A DNA stretch of 7,696 nt from a candidate division WWE3 bacterium (GCA_003564915.1 PXDX01000014.1:1-7696), one strand, 5' to 3'. Shown: positions 1-6,243, counted from the first letter of the stretch. Made by a program: numbers and translations. Notes: generated by a model from the sequence alone, not told the origin.

Positions 1-377
1 ACTATTGTGGAAGTGGATCCGACCGGCATAACGTTTACTTCTAGTGGAACTCCGAAATTTATGTTTACCTTATGATGATCGACGATCTCCAATATCTTTT
101 GCTCTCCGATTTTTTTAGGTCTTTGTGTTTCTTCGTTGTGATCAACCAAAATAAAGCCATCCTCGGATGATATCTCTACGGTATCCAGATCCTCGGGAGC
201 TTTCACATCGAATTTCTCCAAAACGAACTCCGTTTCTTTGTTTAAAGCGCCCCTTCTTACAGGAATGATGTTCGATCCGGGATATTTTTTGATCTTTCTT
301 AATAGTTCGGAATATACAATTGCCGAAGTTATGCTATCAAGATCTGGTGATTTGTGTCCTGTTACGTATATGTTCAT
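1..377 (-). CDS. ppaC: Manganese-dependent (family II) inorganic pyrophosphatase, N-terminal part; cut by the window edge
   Basis: The frame opens at the ATG on 377-375 and stays open for 125 complete codons to the window edge, so the C-terminal part (the rest of the DHH domain and the DHHA2 domain) is missing. Family II enzymes are cytosolic and hydrolyse pyrophosphate to two phosphates using Mn2+ or Co2+, pulling nucleic-acid synthesis forward. Visible signature residues are GHKSPDLDS at 7-15 (metal ligands His8, Asp12, Asp14), PVRRG at 39-43, LNKETEFVL at 45-53, VDHNE at 78-82 (ligand Asp79), the DHH triad at 100-102, and PVGSTSTI at 118-125. These align in order with the Bacillus subtilis PpaC N-terminus as I remember it, with no gaps of note. 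The gene lies 25 bp after gyrB on the same strand, so it is probably co-transcribed. No Shine-Dalgarno precedes the ATG. The alternative, another DHH phosphoesterase, is unlikely given VDHNE and PVGSTSTI. Confidence 0.93.
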   Translation of the reverse strand, partial: MNIYVTGHKSPDLDSITSAIVYSELLRKIKKYPGSNIIPVRRGALNKETEFVLEKFDVKAPEDLDTVEISSEDGFILVDHNEETQRPKKIGEQKILEIVDHHKVNINFGVPLEVNVMPVGSTSTI

Positions 378-386
378 TTTACTTTA

Positions 387-416
387 ATAATAATTTATCA
401 AATTATGTTATATCTA
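387..416 (-). promoter_or_regulatory. Weak candidate promoter for ppaC inside the gyrB 3' end
   Basis: Read on the minus strand, TAGATA (416-411) and TATTAT (392-387) are separated by 18 bp. TATTAT matches the -10 consensus at 5 of 6 positions and TAGATA matches the -35 at 4 of 6. The -10 ends 9 nt before the ppaC ATG, the same distance as at gyrB, which would give a nearly leaderless message. The region is very AT-rich, so chance matches are likely, and read-through from gyrB is an adequate alternative. Confidence 0.25.
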
Positions 417-2388
417 CATTGGCCTGCTTGGCTCTGGTTTGAATAAATCTTTTCCTCGGAGGTACTGATTTACCCATTAGAGTAGTAAATACCTCATCAG
501 CATGTGCCGCATCCTCTACAGTTATTTTCTTTAATCTTCTGGTTTCGGGATTCATGGTAGTTTCCCACAATTCCTGTGGATTCATTTCTCCAAGCCCTTT
601 AAATCTTTGAATTATTGCTTTTTCTCCTTCCGGAGTCTTTACGAACTCTTTCCTTTCCTGCTCATCGAACAGATATTTTTTGTTCTTCCCCCAGGTTGCT
701 TTATACAAAGGAGGTACAGCTACATAAACCCTTCCCTCCATTACCAGTTCTTTCATGTGACGGAAAAAGAAAGTTAGGTACAGTGTCATAATATGCATTC
801 CATCCGAGTCTGCGTCTGCCATTATTATCAACTTATGGTATCTCAGATTTTCGGGGTCATATTGCTCCCCTATTCCCGCCCCTATAGCTATTATCAGATC
901 CTTGAACTTCTGTGAGGACACTATTTTATCCAGTCTAGCTCTTTCCGTATTTAGGATTTTTCCAAAGAGAGGTAATATAGCTTGGAATTCCCTATTTCTT
1001 CCTTGTTTTGCGGAACCGCCGGCAGAATCACCCTCTACTATGAAAAGTTCCGCTTTCTCAGGATCTTTAGTTGAGCAGTCGGCAAGTTTTCCGGGCAGCA
1101 CTCCCCCACCCTCTAAAATACTTTTTCTCAGAACCGTTTGGCGGGCTGCTTTTGCCGCTATTCTAGCTCTTAAGGCCAAAACATTTTTCTTGATGATCCT
1201 TTCTGCTTCAGCGGGGTTTTCTTCCAGAAAATTTTCCAGGCCTTCTCTAGTGATAGTTTCGACTATGGAACGTACGTTTGAGTTACCTAATTTTCCTTTG
1301 GTCTGACCCTCGAATTGGAGTTCGTCAGCGTTGAGTTTCACCGAAATCACGGCGGTAAGACCTTCTTTTAGATCATTGCTGGAAAGATTTGGATCCTTCT
1401 CTTTTAGAAAATCTTTTTCTCTAGCGTAGTTATTTATTGCTCTGGTTAAAGCGGATCTAAATCCTGTTAAATGCGTTCCGCCTTCGGTCGTTTTTATATG
1501 ATTGGCAAAAGTCAGAACGTTTTCCGTGTAGGAGTTGTTGTATTGAAGAGCTACTTCTACCTCTACTTCCTCCTCCTCACCTTTCATGTAGATAATTTTT
1601 TTGTTTATCAAGGATTTGTTTCTGTTTAGTGAGGTCAAAAAGGTCTTTATTCCGCCCTCAAAATAGAAAGAATATCTTTCTCCGTTTCTGTGATCAATTA
1701 GGTCGAACTTTATGCCGGCTGTCAGATAGGCGTACTCTCTAATTTGATTTACAAAGAATTCGTATTGGAAGTCCGTTTCTTCAAAAACTTTTTCGTCAGG
1801 AAGAAAGTGGATTATTGTACCGGAGTCATAATTCCAGCTGTCAAGGTTGATTTTCCAGGGCGCATCTTTAAGTTCGGTAGGATTTGTAGGATCCCAGGAA
1901 TGGGTTGGACTGACAGGCTCTCCCCCATTTTTATATTCCTGGATTACTTTTTCATCTCCTCTGCGTACAAAAACCCGCATCCATTCAGACAAGGCATTTA
2001 CAACCGAGGAACCGACACCGTGGAGACCTGAGGAAACTTTGTACCCCCCTCCACCGAATTTACCTCCAGCATGGAGTTTAGTGAAAGCCAGTTCCAGAGC
2101 ACTTACACCGTATTCGGGTTTTTCTTCGTAGGGACATCCCCTTCCATTATCGTATACTGCTACTGAGCCGTCTCTAAAGAATTCGACCCTAATATGGTCT
2201 GCAAATCCTGCTATAGCCTCATCCATTGAGTTATTGATGATTTCGGTCAGTAAATGATGCAATCCTCTTAGACCGGTTGAACCTATGTACATTCCGGGTC
2301 TTTTTCTTACCGGATCCAATCCCTCTAAGACCTGGATTTGTTCCGCTCCGTAATCAGTATTTTCGTTATTTTTTCGCACCTTTGGCAT
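403..2388 (-). CDS. gyrB: DNA gyrase subunit B (type IIA topoisomerase ATPase subunit)
   Basis: This is a 661-residue protein, the usual length for GyrB without the enterobacterial C-terminal insertion. GyrB works with GyrA in the cytoplasm to introduce negative supercoils using ATP. The GHKL ATPase domain shows catalytic Glu49, Asn53, Asp80, GRGCP at 82-86, LHAGGKF at 105-111, GLHGVG at 121-126 and GGTHLTGF at 303-310. The transducer follows, with the ATP-contacting lysine in QTKGKL at 362-367. The Toprim domain has EGDSAGGSAKQGR at 452-464 and DADSDG at 525-530, and the tail has FKGLGEMNP at 596-604. GyrB-like residues include LRYHKLIIM near 516-524 and AKQGRNR; the SDG in the metal motif is also seen in Escherichia coli ParE, so ParE is the alternative. 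Loop 156-191 is about 19 residues longer than in E. coli. The ATG at 2388 sits just downstream of a good promoter and lacks a Shine-Dalgarno. Its neighbours are holB upstream and ppaC downstream. Confidence 0.95.
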   Translation of the reverse strand: MPKVRKNNENTDYGAEQIQVLEGLDPVRKRPGMYIGSTGLRGLHHLLTEIINNSMDEAIAGFADHIRVEFFRDGSVAVYDNGRGCPYEEKPEYGVSALELAFTKLHAGGKFGGGGYKVSSGLHGVGSSVVNALSEWMRVFVRRGDEKVIQEYKNGGEPVSPTHSWDPTNPTELKDAPWKINLDSWNYDSGTIIHFLPDEKVFEETDFQYEFFVNQIREYAYLTAGIKFDLIDHRNGERYSFYFEGGIKTFLTSLNRNKSLINKKIIYMKGEEEEVEVEVALQYNNSYTENVLTFANHIKTTEGGTHLTGFRSALTRAINNYAREKDFLKEKDPNLSSNDLKEGLTAVISVKLNADELQFEGQTKGKLGNSNVRSIVETITREGLENFLEENPAEAERIIKKNVLALRARIAAKAARQTVLRKSILEGGGVLPGKLADCSTKDPEKAELFIVEGDSAGGSAKQGRNREFQAILPLFGKILNTERARLDKIVSSQKFKDLIIAIGAGIGEQYDPENLRYHKLIIMADADSDGMHIMTLYLTFFFRHMKELVMEGRVYVAVPPLYKATWGKNKKYLFDEQERKEFVKTPEGEKAIIQRFKGLGEMNPQELWETTMNPETRRLKKITVEDAAHADEVFTTLMGKSVPPRKRFIQTRAKQANVDIT

Positions 2389-2397
2389 GACTAAGGT

Positions 2398-2426
2398 ATT
2401 CTAGGCTATTTTGACTCTTATGTAAA
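2398..2426 (-). promoter_or_regulatory. Sigma70-type promoter for gyrB, giving a nearly leaderless message
   Basis: On the minus strand the -35 TTTACA (2426-2421) matches TTGACA at 5 of 6 positions and the -10 TAGAAT (2403-2398) matches TATAAT at 5 of 6, with the ideal 17-bp spacer. Only 9 nt separate the -10 from the gyrB ATG at 2388, so a start 6-8 nt past the -10 leaves a 5' UTR of about 1-4 nt. No Shine-Dalgarno lies between them. The promoter sits downstream of holB, so gyrB can be expressed independently of it. Confidence 0.6.
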
Positions 2427-2523
2427 ATTTTTTTACCGTCTTATAGAGGTTTCTTCCTTTTAATAAAGGGTATAGATTGGAGCCGTTTGTTGAAAGCGTT
2501 TTTTTGTGTTTTTGCGTTTTTTG

Positions 2524-3222
2524 TCATTCCAAGCTTAAGAAAAGCAAATCAAGAGCCAGATCTAAATTGACATTTGTTTCCTTAAGATCTTTCCTAATCT
2601 TATTAAGGATTTGAAGATTTTTAAGCGCTTTGTTCTTATCACTATCCGTATTTGAGAAACGTTCATCATTATTAAGGATTTCCTTCATTTCCTCTCTCTC
2701 ATATTTGATCCAGATATCCATTATCCTTATTAGTTTTGAACGCTCTTTTTTAGAGTACTTATATGATAAATCGAGCTTCTGTGTTGGAGAAAGGCGTTTA
2801 ATTTTTTTCCAGGTTCGGGGATCAGATCTTTTTGCAGGTTGTTGGGTTTTTACCCTAATCTTTTGGCATCTGGAAAGCACAGTTTCCTTTAGAACGCTTT
2901 TTTCTTTGGTCTCCAGAAAGATTGCCGCAAATCCGGGAGGCTCCTCCAATGATTTAAGTAAAGCATTTTGAGCTTGGTAAGTGAGCGCGTGGGCGTTTTC
3001 GATAACTACTACTTTAATATCCGACGAGTAAGGTTTTTGCTGGAGAAACTTTTTTACTTTCCTTGCCTCACCTATACCTATAGAGGTTTTGTTTTCTTTT
3101 GGAGTTATATATAGTGTGTCGGGATGGTTTTGGTCAAAGTTGGACAAGGTCTTTATCTTATTTATCCTGCCCTCTTTCCTACCGCCATAAACGATTATTG
3201 ATCCTCTAATTTTTGGAGACAT
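2524..3222 (-). CDS. holB: DNA polymerase III delta-prime-like clamp-loader subunit, short form
   Basis: The 232-residue protein is clearly shorter than E. coli delta-prime (334 residues). Clamp loaders open the beta sliding clamp and place it on primed DNA; delta-prime is the rigid AAA+ stator that supplies an arginine finger. Visible matches are IGIGEARKVKKFL at 48-60, KPYSSDIKVVVIENAHAL at 63-80 (Walker-B-like strand), QNALLKSLEEPPG at 85-97 and the hallmark SRCQ at 117-120 (SRC motif with the arginine finger). The Walker A region is degenerate (GGRKEGR at 13-19, no GxxGxGK[ST]), and I see no zinc-binding cysteine cluster; only Cys119 in the SRC motif is evident. That fits delta-prime rather than the ATP-hydrolysing DnaX. 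After residue 125 the sequence is lysine-rich and probably helical, without recognisable motifs; it would be the collar domain. The gene stands 135 bp upstream of gyrB and diverges from pilB. No Shine-Dalgarno or convincing promoter was found before its ATG. Confidence 0.82.
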   Translation of the reverse strand: MSPKIRGSIIVYGGRKEGRINKIKTLSNFDQNHPDTLYITPKENKTSIGIGEARKVKKFLQQKPYSSDIKVVVIENAHALTYQAQNALLKSLEEPPGFAAIFLETKEKSVLKETVLSRCQKIRVKTQQPAKRSDPRTWKKIKRLSPTQKLDLSYKYSKKERSKLIRIMDIWIKYEREEMKEILNNDERFSNTDSDKNKALKNLQILNKIRKDLKETNVNLDLALDLLFLSLE

Positions 3223-3254
3223 ATATCATCTAAATACTAACATTTTTCTATGTG

Positions 3255-3319
3255 TGCGGATTTGGATCTTCTCGATTTTTATGACCGCACTGCTCTAATA
3301 GAGGTATAATCATTTGCGG
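3255..3319. repeat. Three TGCGG/CCGCA pentamers at exact 30-bp spacing; possible operator
   Basis: TGCGG lies at 3255-3259, its complement CCGCA at 3285-3289 and TGCGG again at 3315-3319. The first two extend to a perfect 6-bp inverted repeat, GTGCGG (3254-3259) and CCGCAC (3285-3290); the first and third share TGCGGA. The middle site overlaps the candidate pilB -35 and the third covers the expected transcription start. Thirty base pairs is about three helical turns, so all three would lie on one face of the DNA. A regulator-binding role is inferred; chance is possible for pentamers. Confidence 0.35.
3281..3310 (+). promoter_or_regulatory. Candidate promoter of the pil operon
   Basis: A perfect TATAAT -10 at 3305-3310 is preceded, after 18 bp, by ATGACC at 3281-3286, which matches the -35 TTGACA at 4 of 6 positions including the TGAC core. 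Transcription would begin near 3317, giving a leader of about 66 nt before the pilB ATG. A second perfect TATAAT at 3322-3327 has no good -35 (TAGAGG at 17 bp) and no extended -10 TG, so it is the weaker candidate. Confidence 0.5.
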
Positions 3320-3328
3320 AGTATAATT

Positions 3329-3355
3329 ATGTTGAAGAAAGGCGTAAAAAACTGA
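3329..3355 (+). CDS. Possible 8-codon leader ORF upstream of pilB
   Basis: ATG at 3329 opens an 8-codon frame encoding MLKKGVKN, ending in TGA at 3353-3355. GGAG at 3318-3321 lies 7 nt before this ATG, the only well-spaced Shine-Dalgarno seen in the window. The frame is the same as pilB, whose ATG lies 27 nt past the TGA. From the candidate promoter the message would start almost at the GGAG, which may be too close for efficient use. Nothing beyond position and spacing supports translation, so this is a hypothesis. Confidence 0.2.
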   Translation: MLKKGVKN

Positions 3356-3382
3356 TATCATTTAGCAAAAGTAAAACTGCCC

Positions 3383-5185
3383 ATGTCTGAAGATCAATCC
3401 ACAAAAAACATTACAAACAGCTTCTTAAATACCGGTAAGTCAGTGGAGGATATTCTTTTCGAGAAAGGCTTGATAACTTCGGAACAGCTGGCAGCCATTA
3501 ATTCAGAGCATCTTGATACCGGAAAGGCAATATCTGAAATAATCAGAGAAAAAGGGTATGTTTCGGAAATAGAATTTGCCAAATCTTATGGAGAATCATA
3601 CGGCATTCCTTTTGTGACCCTTCGGGAATCCAAGCCAGATGTTTCAATGATGGAGTATGTCACTATGGATCTTGCGGCAAAACAGCAAGTAATTCCTTTT
3701 GCTTACGATAAGGATTCGGGGGAACTCTCCGTTGCAATGGTCGATCCTATGGATCTACCCACCATTGAATTCATTGAGAAAAGGGCAAAAGTCAGAGTCA
3801 TTCCGCATATAACCACTTCCGAGGAAATAAAGAATGTTTTAAGTGATTTTCAAAGTCATAAGATCGGTGAAGAGATCACAGCGGCTATGGAGGAGATAGA
3901 AGAGACCACTCTCAGACTTGAAGGTGACTCGGAGGAGATTTCAAGAGCAACTCTTAGGGACGCGCCAATAGCCCGTATTGTGGGAATGATCTTGGAGACC
4001 GCAGTCAAGATAGGAGCATCGGATGTTCACATTGAACCTTATGAGGATGACACACGCTTAAGATATCGGGTAGACGGTGTTCTGGAAGAGAAAAGGCGTT
4101 TACCAAAGCCAATGCATGATCCTATTGTAGCAAGGATTAAAATATTGGCTAACATGAAATTGGACGAGAAGAGAATTCCTTTGGACGGGCGTTTCAAAGT
4201 TCAGGTGGGAGAAGTATCTACGGATCTTCGTATATCCACACTCCCTACAGTATATGGTGAGAAAACGGTAATCAGGCTTTTACAGGATGAAGGTTCCGTG
4301 TTTTCTTTTAAAGATCTTGGTCTACGCGGCCTATCGTTGCAGCGTTTGGAGCAAGCAATCCTTAAGCCGACCGGTATTATTTTAGTCACCGGACCTACTG
4401 GTTCAGGTAAGACGGTTACGTTGGCATCCGCATTGAATAAATTGAATACTGTTCGTGTTAACATTATGACCTTGGAAGATCCCGTTGAAATTCGTATCCC
4501 CGGAGTGAATCAAACTCAGGTAAACCCTCAAGCAGGGTTGACCTTTGCTACAGGGTTAAGATCTTTTTTGCGTCAGGACCCCGACATAATAATGGTTGGT
4601 GAGATTAGAGACGGTGAAACAGCTGAATTGGCCATTCACGCGGCTCTAACAGGTCATTTGGTTTTAGCTACTCTGCATACAAATTCGGCAGCCGGCGCAC
4701 TGCCTAGATTATTAGATCAAAGCGTTGAGGATTATCTTTTGGTATCAACGATAAATGTAGTCGTTGCTCAGAGACTTGTCAGGAGGATTTGTGAAAACTG
4801 TAAGAAAGAATTTGCTCCTCCAGAAGAGGTGCAGCAAGAGTTAAAAGCAATAATGTATGGAATCGATCAATCAAAGATAATATCCAGTTCAAGGGATAAA
4901 ACCGTTATAGAATCGTTCCAGAAACTTAATGAGGGAGATCTTAAATTATTTAGAGGCGAAGGGTGTGACAAATGCTCAAATACTGGTTATCATGGTAGAG
5001 TTGGAATATTTGAAGTGTTGGAAGTAACGGAGGCTATAAGTGAACTTATCTTTGAACACGCCTCTTCGAGCAAGATTAATCGAAAGGCTTTGGAAGAAGG
5101 AATGCTAACTTTCCAACAAGACGGAGTATTAAGAGTTGTAGAGGGCATCACAACTCTAGAGGAGGTCATGAGAGTAGCAAAATGA
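3383..5185 (+). CDS. pilB: Type IV pilus assembly ATPase PilB (GspE/PulE family)
   Basis: PilB is the cytoplasmic hexameric motor that drives pilin addition through the PilC platform. This 600-residue protein has the full architecture. An MshEN-type N-domain with two tandem helical repeats lies at about 20-75, followed by the rest of the T2SS-E N-terminal region to about 155. A charged linker spans 160-190, and an N2-like domain includes GASDVHIEP at 211-219. The motor domain has Walker A GPTGSGKT at 337-344, Asp box TLEDPVEI at 363-370, Walker B IIMVGEIRD at 402-410 (Glu407) and His box LATLHTN at 428-434. A tetracysteine zinc site is formed by C470, C473, C528 and C531. An in-frame TGA at 3353 limits upstream extension and the next Met is residue 90, so the start at 3383 is firm despite no Shine-Dalgarno. 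The last 4 bp overlap pilT. GspE of a secretion system is the alternative name; the pilT neighbour favours PilB. Confidence 0.95.
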   Translation: MSEDQSTKNITNSFLNTGKSVEDILFEKGLITSEQLAAINSEHLDTGKAISEIIREKGYVSEIEFAKSYGESYGIPFVTLRESKPDVSMMEYVTMDLAAKQQVIPFAYDKDSGELSVAMVDPMDLPTIEFIEKRAKVRVIPHITTSEEIKNVLSDFQSHKIGEEITAAMEEIEETTLRLEGDSEEISRATLRDAPIARIVGMILETAVKIGASDVHIEPYEDDTRLRYRVDGVLEEKRRLPKPMHDPIVARIKILANMKLDEKRIPLDGRFKVQVGEVSTDLRISTLPTVYGEKTVIRLLQDEGSVFSFKDLGLRGLSLQRLEQAILKPTGIILVTGPTGSGKTVTLASALNKLNTVRVNIMTLEDPVEIRIPGVNQTQVNPQAGLTFATGLRSFLRQDPDIIMVGEIRDGETAELAIHAALTGHLVLATLHTNSAAGALPRLLDQSVEDYLLVSTINVVVAQRLVRRICENCKKEFAPPEEVQQELKAIMYGIDQSKIISSSRDKTVIESFQKLNEGDLKLFRGEGCDKCSNTGYHGRVGIFEVLEVTEAISELIFEHASSSKINRKALEEGMLTFQQDGVLRVVEGITTLEEVMRVAK

Positions 5186-6240
5186 GTTTTAATGCAACAA
5201 AAATATTAGAAAAGGTTGTGTCACTGGATGCATCGGATTTACATCTTTCCGTTGGCGCTAAGCCAACGGTGCGTATAAAAAGAAATCTATCCCGATTGGA
5301 AGATTACGCTGAGATGATCACGGAAGATATCGTAAGTTTTTTGCATCAGGTTTTGGAGGAAGATCAGTACGAAATTTTTGAGGTCAGCAAGGAGTTGGAT
5401 TTTTCCATTTCCCTGGGAAGTAAGGCCCGCTTTAGAGTGAATGCTTTTTTTCAAAAAGGTTATCCATCTGTAGCATTACGACATATACCTCAGGTGATCC
5501 CTACATTAGAAGAGTTAAATCTTCCCGAGGTTTTAGGCAGTTTCTCTAATCTTAGACAGGGTCTTGTTTTAGTGGTAGGGCCGGCAGGGCACGGAAAATC
5601 CACTACTATAGCATCGATCCTGAACCAAATAAATCAAACGCGTGCGGAGCATATAATCACGCTTGAGGATCCTATCGAGTACATTTTTTCTAATGACAAG
5701 TCTTTGATAGAACAGCGAGAGCTCTATGTTGATACTGCGTCTTGGGATAATGCTTTAAAAGCAATTTTACGTCAGGATCCCGATGTGGTTTTTATCGGTG
5801 AAATGAGGGATAGAGATACTACTTTGGCAGCGCTGCGTATTGCAGAAACCGGTCACGTTGTGTTTGCCACTCTTCACACTAATTCCGCATCACAAACGGT
5901 TGAAAGGATCATAAGTCAATTTCCCGCAGAAAAGAAACATGCATTTCAATCACAATTAGCGGGAATTTTGGAAGCTGTTGTTTCGCTCAGATTACTTCCT
6001 ACTAAATCGGAAGGGGTCCATCCTGCAGTAGAGATACTTTTAGCTACCGATGCTGTTAGAAACCTGATCCGAGAAGGTAAATTTGAACAAATTGATAATA
6101 TTATCAACACAAGTTCCAATGTAGGCATGATTTCCTTGGAGAGAAGTTTAGCAAGACTAATAGAACAGAAAATAATTTCACCTGATGATGGATTGCGTTA
6201 TGCCCTTAATCCCGACCAGGTGAGAAGGTTTTTGAAATAA
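5182..6240 (+). CDS. pilT: Type IV pilus twitching/retraction ATPase PilT
   Basis: PilT is a hexameric cytoplasmic ATPase that depolymerises the pilus and powers retraction. The 352-residue length matches the family. The N-domain carries ASDLHLSVG at 17-25. The motor domain has Walker A GPAGHGKST at 133-141, Asp box TLEDPIEY at 160-167, Walker B VVFIGEMRD at 202-210 (Glu207) and His box FATLHTNSA at 228-236. The PilT hallmark AVRNLIRE follows at 291-298. Unlike PilB it has no MshEN domain and no zinc cysteines, which separates the two ATPases. The Walker A loop departs from the usual GPTGSGKST by Ala and His but keeps GxxxxGKS. The start overlaps the pilB stop as ATGA, pointing to translational coupling; GGAGGT lies 15 nt upstream, too far for an ordinary Shine-Dalgarno. 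A paralogue such as PilU is not excluded. Confidence 0.93.
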   Translation: MSFNATKILEKVVSLDASDLHLSVGAKPTVRIKRNLSRLEDYAEMITEDIVSFLHQVLEEDQYEIFEVSKELDFSISLGSKARFRVNAFFQKGYPSVALRHIPQVIPTLEELNLPEVLGSFSNLRQGLVLVVGPAGHGKSTTIASILNQINQTRAEHIITLEDPIEYIFSNDKSLIEQRELYVDTASWDNALKAILRQDPDVVFIGEMRDRDTTLAALRIAETGHVVFATLHTNSASQTVERIISQFPAEKKHAFQSQLAGILEAVVSLRLLPTKSEGVHPAVEILLATDAVRNLIREGKFEQIDNIINTSSNVGMISLERSLARLIEQKIISPDDGLRYALNPDQVRRFLK

Positions 6241-6243
6241 GAA

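Larger units (their letters stand above)
3223..3382. promoter_or_regulatory. Divergent intergenic region between holB and pilB
   Basis: These 160 bp separate the two transcription units and must hold the start signals for both. On the plus side there is a candidate pilB promoter, two TATAAT hexamers and a possible leader ORF. TGCGG or its complement occurs three times at 30-bp intervals. The sequence ATATCATYTA occurs at both ends (3223-3232 and 3355-3364), the right copy overlapping the perfect palindrome TGATATCA at 3353-3360. No convincing holB promoter is seen; the best -10-like hexamer, TAGTAT upstream of its ATG, has no -35 partner. Confidence 0.7.

Noticed and set aside
902..1306. A 134-codon open frame on the plus strand inside gyrB
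   Set aside because: It lies fully antisense to strongly conserved gyrB codons, has no recognisable motif and no start signals. The same holds for plus-strand frames at 1744-2031 and 1847-2131.
2456..2469. Perfect 5-bp inverted repeat CCTTT-TAAT-AAAGG between holB and gyrB
   Set aside because: Short AT-rich stem with no U run on the transcribed strand; not a credible terminator for holB.
2484..2505. Plus-strand 5-bp hairpin (CGTTT...AAGCG with a G-T pair) followed by seven T residues, resembling an intrinsic terminator
   Set aside because: The flanking genes run on the minus strand, where no U run follows the stem, and the stem is short with a wobble. It could at most stop antisense transcripts.
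2630..2971. A 113-codon plus-strand frame opposite holB
   Set aside because: Antisense to the conserved delta-prime core including the SRC motif; its composition reads as a mirror of the lysine-rich coding strand.
3394..3582. Short minus-strand frames opposite pilB, pilT and pilC (also 4201-4464, 5946-6128, 6951-7142)
   Set aside because: Each overlaps a conserved family domain on the other strand and shows no protein family of its own.
5161..5185. GGAGGT near the pilB end as a ribosome site for pilT or for an internal start at 5168
   Set aside because: It is 15 nt from the pilT ATG and only 1 nt from the ATG at 5168, and it encodes the conserved-looking LEEV of PilB. The ATGA overlap explains pilT initiation better.
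5462..5470. TTATCCATC resembling a DnaA box, considered with gyrB as a sign of the origin
   Set aside because: A single imperfect match inside pilT coding sequence, with no cluster and no dnaA, dnaN or recF nearby.
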